Below are positions 6,484 to 10,579 of a DNA stretch of 10,579 nt, piece by piece. Position numbers and translations under genes: made by a program. Under the pieces are notes generated by a model. The model saw only the letters and a list, made by a program, of their open reading frames with translations. It ran no database searches and was not told the origin of the DNA. Within the stretch, counting starts at the first letter, position 1, and the number at the start of each line of letters is the position of its first letter. This stretch comes from Brevundimonas sp. (GTDB taxonomy: Bacteria > Pseudomonadota > Alphaproteobacteria > Caulobacterales > Caulobacteraceae), in the NCBI GenBank assembly GCA_031119155.1, contig JAVHYH010000110.1, forward strand, positions 1 to 10,579, given 5' to 3'.

Positions 6484-6889
6484 GCTCCGGGTCCTCCACG
6501 GGCGGCGCGTCGCCGAGGCAATTCCGCATCAGGTCGGCGATCAGCTTCTGGCGGCGCACGGAGAGGCGCGGGGCGAGGTTCGAGATCTCCACCGTCGCCC
6601 GGGTCAGGGGATGGCGGGCGGGGGCTTCGCCGGCCAGGGGCCGAGCGTCGGCGTCCATCTCCTGGAAGAAGTAGCCGATCTCCACCTTAAGGAAGGCGGC
6701 GATCTCCCAGAGCTTGGAGGCGGACACCCGATTGACGCCCCTCTCGTACTTCTGCACCTGCTGGAACGTCAGCCCGAGCGCCTGGCCCAGCTCGCTCTGG
6801 CTGTAGCCCGCGGCCACCCGCTGCGCCTGGATCCGCCGCCCGACATGCTGGTCGACGGGGTGGGGACCGACGTCCTGAACTCTGGCCAT
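6419..6889 (-). CDS. XRE/Cro-CI-family helix-turn-helix transcriptional regulator
   Basis: The protein has 156 residues. Residues about 14-76 form a HTH_3 domain (VGRRIQAQRVAAGYSQSELG, LTFQQVQKYERGVNRVSASKLWEIAAFL, then IGYFF). This is the alphaproteobacterial subtype common in Caulobacteraceae, which usually begins with a short N-terminal arm ending HVG(R/A)RI. The C-terminal half has a predicted helix (LSVRRQKLIADLMRNCLG, about 109-126) and an acidic, low-complexity tail. That tail is encoded in the 65 bp overlapping the PAS-RadC 3' end, so it may be a later extension. An AGG close to the ATG at 6889 is a weak ribosome site. No partner or target is evident; with the PAS-RadC gene it forms a tail-to-tail pair rather than an operon. 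Confidence 0.88.
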   Translation of the reverse strand: MARVQDVGPHPVDQHVGRRIQAQRVAAGYSQSELGQALGLTFQQVQKYERGVNRVSASKLWEIAAFLKVEIGYFFQEMDADARPLAGEAPARHPLTRATVEISNLAPRLSVRRQKLIADLMRNCLGDAPPVEDPELSGGAARRTGAAETEARSRQD

Positions 6890-6979
6890 CGACCTGTGCT
6901 TCCCTGACCGGGCGATGGAAAGAGGGTTCCGCCGGGTCGCCCTGATCCCGCGCGAAGGGGAGACTAAACCCGCGATGGG

Positions 6980-7013
6980 AAAAAGGCGAACGGTCGGCGG
7001 GGCGACGATCGCC
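6980..7013 (-). terminator. Candidate intrinsic terminator after GH5 gene
   Basis: On the minus strand, 21 bases after the GH5 stop, an imperfect stem forms: outer arms GGCGA/TCGCC (7013-7009 with 6989-6985) and inner arms GTCG/CGAC (7006-7003 with 6996-6993). It is followed directly by five T residues (6984-6980). Position and T-run suit termination of the transporter-GH5 transcript; the stem is interrupted by unpaired bases. Confidence 0.45.
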
Positions 7014-7034
7014 GGCGACGCGGCGCAGCCGGCC

Positions 7035-8204
7035 TCAGGCGGGCTCTTCGCAGCCAGGGTTGTACCGCTCGGCGCCCTCCCAGTCGCAGGCGCCGTCGAT
7101 GCAGTCGATCAGGTTGCTGGAGAACCCCTGCGTCGCATGGTCGTAGAGCTGGAACCAGCCCCCGTCGTCCCAGACCGCGGTGGGCATGCCCATGGCCCTG
7201 GCGTGGCGGGCGTCGAAGCCGGCGTACCAGGCGCGGATATTGTTGCAGGTCATCGAGGGGAGGACGCTCTTCCAGCCGACGCCCCACTCCCCGATGAACA
7301 CCGGCATGCCGCCGCCGGGACCGCGCGCCCAGTCGGCCATGGTCCGCATCGGTCCGGCGACGTCCTCCTCGGTCCAGGGGTCGGCGTAGTCGCCCTGGTT
7401 GTCGCCGTTGAAGGTCCAGGGATTGTAGTGGTGGAAGGTGGCCATGATCCAGGCGTCGCGTCCGCCGCCGACGGCTTCCAGGGTCGGCCAGGTCGCCGCC
7501 ATCTCGTGGGCCCCGAACCACTGGTTGCCGCCGATGATGACGATCCGCTGCGGATCGACCGCGCGAATGCGTGACCAGGCCGCGCCGGTCATCGCCCGCA
7601 GGGTCTCCGGCGCCATCGGGTCGTGGTTGCTCAGATGCGGTTCGTTGAGGATTTCGAACATCAGGCGGCCGTCGCGGTCCTGGAAGGTTCCGGCGATGTC
7701 GGCCCACAGGGCGGCCAGGGCGGCGGCGTCGCCACGGTCCTTCAGGCCCCGCTCATGGTGGGCGTTGAGCACCACATACAGGCCCGGCTTTGCCAGGGCG
7801 TAGTCGATGGTCGCCCGAAGTTCCTCGAAGCGCGGCGCCGTCCGGTCCAGTCGCCCGGTCGCCGGGTCCGCCAGGGTCGTGCCGCCGACCGGCTCGGTCC
7901 AGGTGACCGGAATCCGGACCACCCGGAAGCCACGCTCATAATAGGCGTCGATCTTCGGGCGGGCGGCGGCGAGGGTCGGCGGGTGCTGGTCGTTGTCGAA
8001 CATCTGGCCGAGGTTGAACCCGCGGCCCATGGCCAGGCTGGCCGCCTGCGCGGTCGGTCGGTGCGTCGCGTCTGCGACGGTCGGGAGAGGAGCCGGGGAG
8101 GGGGGCGAGGTCGGGTCGGCCAGCGCCATGCCGGAAGCGCCGGCCCACAGCAGGGCCGCCGTCAGAAGGCGCGCGAGACCGCGCGGGCGAAGGGCAGGCA
8201 GCAT
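7035..8204 (-). CDS. Secreted glycoside hydrolase family 5 (cellulase-type)
   Basis: The product is 389 residues. The ATG at 8204 gives a classical signal peptide (basic n-region, LLTAALLWAGASG core, cleavage about ALA29-DP), so export to periplasm or outside is likely. A Pro/Ser/Thr-rich linker (about 30-52) precedes the (beta/alpha)8 domain, which starts RGFNLGQMFDN. GH5 signatures are complete: the RIPVTW strand (97-102), NAHHE (147-151), the acid/base Glu188 in FEILNEPH, the FHHYNPW segment (257-263), the nucleophile Glu306 in FIGEWG, and an aromatic W345 in the substrate cleft region. The likely activity is endo-beta-1,4-glucanase, though GH5 also includes mannanases and others. Cys320, 368, 373 and 385 could form disulfides in the tail. 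The gene lies 95 bp downstream of the MFS gene. Only a weak GAG precedes the start. Confidence 0.88.
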   Translation of the reverse strand: MLPALRPRGLARLLTAALLWAGASGMALADPTSPPSPAPLPTVADATHRPTAQAASLAMGRGFNLGQMFDNDQHPPTLAAARPKIDAYYERGFRVVRIPVTWTEPVGGTTLADPATGRLDRTAPRFEELRATIDYALAKPGLYVVLNAHHERGLKDRGDAAALAALWADIAGTFQDRDGRLMFEILNEPHLSNHDPMAPETLRAMTGAAWSRIRAVDPQRIVIIGGNQWFGAHEMAATWPTLEAVGGGRDAWIMATFHHYNPWTFNGDNQGDYADPWTEEDVAGPMRTMADWARGPGGGMPVFIGEWGVGWKSVLPSMTCNNIRAWYAGFDARHARAMGMPTAVWDDGGWFQLYDHATQGFSSNLIDCIDGACDWEGAERYNPGCEEPA

Positions 8205-8299
8205 GTCGATCTCGCGAGGTCTCCAGCGGACAGCGCAGGCCAACAGGGCGCAGGCCCTCGCGTCAAGCGGCGGTCGTTCGGGGCGGGACAACTCTCGTG

Positions 8300-9586
8300 T
8301 CAGCGGACCCGTCGCACTCCGAACACGACCGCGCCGCCGGCGACGGCGATGACAGCGATGAGCGTCATCAGGCGCGGCCAGTCCGCCCGGTCGGGGCCCA
8401 GGGCGGCCAGGACCAGGGCCGGGGCCAGGATGGCGGGCAGGGTGTTGGTCAGGTTCATCACGCCGAGGTCGCGGGCGGAGTGCCGGCGGGACGGCAGGAC
8501 CTGGGCCACGAGGGCGGCGTCGACCGTCGTATAGAGGCCGAAACCCACGCCATAGAGGGCGTAGCCGACGAGCGGGCCCGGCCAGGCGGGCCAGGCGGCG
8601 AAGACCATCAGCCCGCCGGCCATGAGCAGGGCCGCGAGTCCGATGAACCCCTTGCGGCGATCCAGGCGGTCGGACGCCAGGCCGCCGAGGAAGCCCGACA
8701 GCACGACGAGGAGGGTCGACAGGGCGATCAGGCGCGCCAGGCCGCCCTCGACGGTCGCCCCGGGGAATTGCTCGGCGTAGCGGGCGTGGTCGGCCAGGTA
8801 GAAGAGCATGTAGGCGTTGACGACGCTGGCGGCGATCTGCAGGCAGAACCGCGAGGCCCAGGTGAATCCGAAGTCGACGGAGAGGCGCGGCAGCCGGGCG
8901 TCCCGCGAGGGGATCCTGTCCGCCGTCGCGGCCGGCGGGGGGGAGGGCGGCGGGGCCGGTGACGGCCCACCCGGCGGGCTCGTGTCGCGAAGGGTCAGCA
9001 GCAGGGGCAGGAGGCAGGCCGAAACCAGTCCCCCCAGCAGGAGGAGGCGCGCCCCGCCCTCGGGCAGGGCCGGCGCCGTGACCAGGACGCCGCTTGCGGC
9101 GCCCATGGGCGCGCCGAGCCCGAGAAAGGCGGCGACCCGGCCCTTCTGTCGGTCCGGCGTCTGGTCGGCCAGGACGGCGGTCAGGGGGGCGAACAGCATG
9201 TTGAACGCGAGCTGGAACAGGATCACGCCCGCCAGCAGGGTCCCCGGCGTCGGCGCCAGGGCGATGACCGCATAGGAGACGAGGACGCCGATCAGGCCGG
9301 CCAGGATCCAGGGCCTGCGCCGGCCCAGGGGATGGCGCGTGCGGTCGCTGGCCCAGCCGACCGCGATGTTGGCGCCGCTGGCGATCACCGCGCCCCACAG
9401 GGTGACCAGGCTGAGCAGGCCCACCTTGTCGGTCGGGGCCAGGGCCTCGGCCTGGAGCGGGACCAGAAGGGTGAGCAGGGGGACGAAGGCGACGAAGGCG
9501 CCGATATAGGCCAGGGTCAGAACGGCGATGAAGCCGGGACCGACGGGCGTCTGCGGGCCGTCTCCGGGGGTCTGGACTGCCCTCAT
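8300..9586 (-). CDS. MFS transporter, probable sugar/glycoside uptake
   Basis: The product is 428 residues with about 12 hydrophobic segments. The first half has the MFS motif GWASDRTRHPLGRRRPWI (77-94), whose RRRPWI ending is typical of glycoside/sucrose-type sugar symporters; the second half repeats it as GGLASDRLDRRKG (301-313). The halves are joined by a Pro-rich cytoplasmic loop (about 203-220). The start at 9586 is chosen because the open frame further upstream is antisense to the LacI gene and does not look like transporter sequence; no clear ribosome site is seen there. The gene is divergent from the LacI regulator with 120 bp between starts, and is followed by the secreted GH5 gene. 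It is therefore likely to import mono- or oligosaccharides released by GH5. The substrate cannot be read from sequence. Confidence 0.87.
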   Translation of the reverse strand: MRAVQTPGDGPQTPVGPGFIAVLTLAYIGAFVAFVPLLTLLVPLQAEALAPTDKVGLLSLVTLWGAVIASGANIAVGWASDRTRHPLGRRRPWILAGLIGVLVSYAVIALAPTPGTLLAGVILFQLAFNMLFAPLTAVLADQTPDRQKGRVAAFLGLGAPMGAASGVLVTAPALPEGGARLLLLGGLVSACLLPLLLTLRDTSPPGGPSPAPPPSPPPAATADRIPSRDARLPRLSVDFGFTWASRFCLQIAASVVNAYMLFYLADHARYAEQFPGATVEGGLARLIALSTLLVVLSGFLGGLASDRLDRRKGFIGLAALLMAGGLMVFAAWPAWPGPLVGYALYGVGFGLYTTVDAALVAQVLPSRRHSARDLGVMNLTNTLPAILAPALVLAALGPDRADWPRLMTLIAVIAVAGGAVVFGVRRVR

Positions 9587-9630
9587 GACGCCGACACTGG
9601 CGAAATCGGCGCGCGGGGGCGAGCGGAATC

Positions 9631-9660
9631 TTGCGTCGGAACCCCGGAGCGCCGCATATC
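9631..9660 (+). promoter_or_regulatory. Possible sigma-70-type promoter for lacI-family gene
   Basis: TTGCGT (9631-9636) and CATATC (9655-9660) are 18 bases apart, and the -10 element ends 46 bases before the ATG. Both hexamers are imperfect. The 120-bp divergent region (9587-9706) should also hold the operator, but I see no convincing LacI-type palindrome in it. Confidence 0.28.
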
Positions 9661-9706
9661 GGGGCGAACGGCGGCGCACGGCGCCGGTGGGGAGGCGACC
9701 GCGACG

Positions 9707-10579
9707 ATGCCCGCGACCATCTATGATGTCGCCGCCCTGGCGGGCGTCTCGATCAAGTCGGTGTCGCGCGTCCTGAACCGCGGGCCCAACGTCAGCCCGG
9801 CGCTGGAGAAGAAGGTATTGTCCGCGGCCGCGAGCCTGGACTACCGCCCCAATCTGTCGGCGCGCAGCCTGGCGGGCGCGTCCTCCTACCTGATCGCCGC
9901 CTTCGTCGACGCCGAGCTGACCCTGGAGCACTGGCGCAGCGGGCGCGGCAACGACTACCTCAGCCGGCTGGAGTACGGGGCGCTCGTGGAGTGCCGCAAG
10001 GCGGGCTATCACCTGATGGTCGAACTGGTCGACTACGGCTCCCCGACCCTGGAGACCTGGCTGCTCGCCCTGTTGCGGTCGCTGCGCCCCGACGGCGTCC
10101 TGCTGACCCCGCCCAACTCCGACGATCCGCTGGTGCTGGACGTGCTCGAGCGCACCGGCACCCCCTTCGTCCGGCTGGGGGCCGAGGTCGACCTGGAACG
10201 CGGCATGCGGGTTTTCATGGACGACCGGCAGGCGGCCTTCGACATGACGGCCCATCTGATCGCCCTGGGCCACCGGCGCATCGGCTTCATCGCGGGCCCG
10301 GCGGGCTATGCGGCCAGTCGCAAGCGTCGCGAGGGGTTCGAAACCGCCATGGCGCGCCAGGGCCTGGCGATTGATCCCGACCTGGTGGTGGAGGGGGACT
10401 TCACCTTCGACTCGGGGCGTCGGGCCGGCGCCGCCATTCTCGGCCAGGCCGACCGTCCGACCGCCATCTTCGCCAGCAATGACGACATGGCGCTGGGCGT
10501 GCTGAACGCGGCGGCGGCGCTGGGGGTGGCGATCGAGCGTTGCGCGGTCGAGCCCGGGCTGCTCCCCGTCCGGGGCGAC
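9707..10579 (+). CDS. LacI-family transcriptional regulator (3' end outside window)
   Basis: The frame runs open from the ATG at 9707 to the window edge, 291 codons. GGAGG (9691-9695) lies 11 bases upstream. Residues 4-23 (TIYDVAALAGVSIKSVSRVL) are the LacI helix-turn-helix, followed by NRGPNVSPALEKKV and the hinge helix region DYRPNLSARSLAG. The sugar-binding part (from about residue 60) is periplasmic-binding-protein-like, with RPDGVLLTPP, the DDRQAAFDMTAHLIALGHRRIGFIAG core and the IFASNDDMALGVLNAAAALGVAI segment. After Ile276 the expected P-x-x-(L/I)-S-V-x-G-F-D-D block is not seen; the last 15 residues read ERCAVEPGLLPVRGD. This may be a frameshift, an edge artefact or real divergence. 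It is divergent from the MFS-GH5 unit and is the likely local regulator, probably a repressor released by a sugar. Confidence 0.88.
   Translation, partial: MPATIYDVAALAGVSIKSVSRVLNRGPNVSPALEKKVLSAAASLDYRPNLSARSLAGASSYLIAAFVDAELTLEHWRSGRGNDYLSRLEYGALVECRKAGYHLMVELVDYGSPTLETWLLALLRSLRPDGVLLTPPNSDDPLVLDVLERTGTPFVRLGAEVDLERGMRVFMDDRQAAFDMTAHLIALGHRRIGFIAGPAGYAASRKRREGFETAMARQGLAIDPDLVVEGDFTFDSGRRAGAAILGQADRPTAIFASNDDMALGVLNAAAALGVAIERCAVEPGLLPVRGD

Noticed and set aside
6425..6907. Plus-strand 160-codon frame opposite the XRE regulator
   Set aside because: It is antisense to a clear helix-turn-helix gene and has no domain-like sequence.
8245..8258. AGGGC/GCCCT inverted repeat between the MFS and GH5 genes
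   Set aside because: It has 5-bp arms and no T-run; there is no support for it as a terminator or processing site.
8205..9398. Long minus-strand extension of the GH5 frame through the MFS gene
   Set aside because: The part before 8204 is Arg/Pro/Gly-rich and out of frame with the transporter; the signal peptide fixes the GH5 start at 8204.
9587..10273. N-terminal extension of the MFS frame across the LacI gene
   Set aside because: It is antisense to LacI-family sequence and lacks transporter features.

Overview
The window is about 10.6 kb of very GC-rich, densely packed chromosome. It most resembles an alphaproteobacterium of the Caulobacteraceae type (Caulobacter/Brevundimonas-like). Grounds for this are the codon use, the style of the XRE-family regulator (LTFQQVQKYERG motif), the TIGR02587/TIGR02588 membrane pair, and an EcfG-like promoter. 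No rRNA, tRNA, CRISPR array, insertion sequence or phage gene is visible. No gene-free stretch exceeds 300 bases; the longest is 5156-5433.

Layout. (1) Bases 1-1793, plus strand: the 3' part of a TIGR02587-type multi-pass membrane protein, its usual partner TIGR02588, then a glutathione S-transferase-like protein. (2) Bases 1827-5155, minus strand: a family-4 glycosyltransferase followed after 65 bp by a glycogen-debranching-type (amylo-alpha-1,6-glucosidase) protein, probably one transcription unit. It converges on the GST gene across a hairpin. (3) Bases 5434-6483, plus strand: a PAS domain joined to a RadC/JAB (JAMM) domain. Its 3' end overlaps by 65 bp a convergent XRE-family regulator gene (6419-6889, minus). 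(4) Bases 7035-10579: a carbohydrate-use locus, with a secreted GH5 cellulase-type hydrolase and an MFS sugar-type transporter in one minus-strand unit, divergent from a LacI-family regulator cut by the window end.

How the genes may work together. The LacI regulator probably controls the transporter-hydrolase unit: GH5 cuts a beta-glucan outside the cytoplasm and the transporter takes up products. The glycosyltransferase/debranching pair probably handles an intracellular alpha-glucan or other glycoside. Both of its genes are preceded by the same 14-base near-palindrome (TTCGCAYTTGCGAG on the coding strand) and by imperfect matches to the alphaproteobacterial general-stress (EcfG) promoter at nearly identical distances from the start codons, which suggests stress-linked control.

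No clearly new multi-gene system is evident. The observations most worth a second look are the PAS-RadC fusion, the repeated palindrome with EcfG-like promoters, the uncharacterised TIGR02587/TIGR02588 pair, and the structured region upstream of the PAS-RadC gene.
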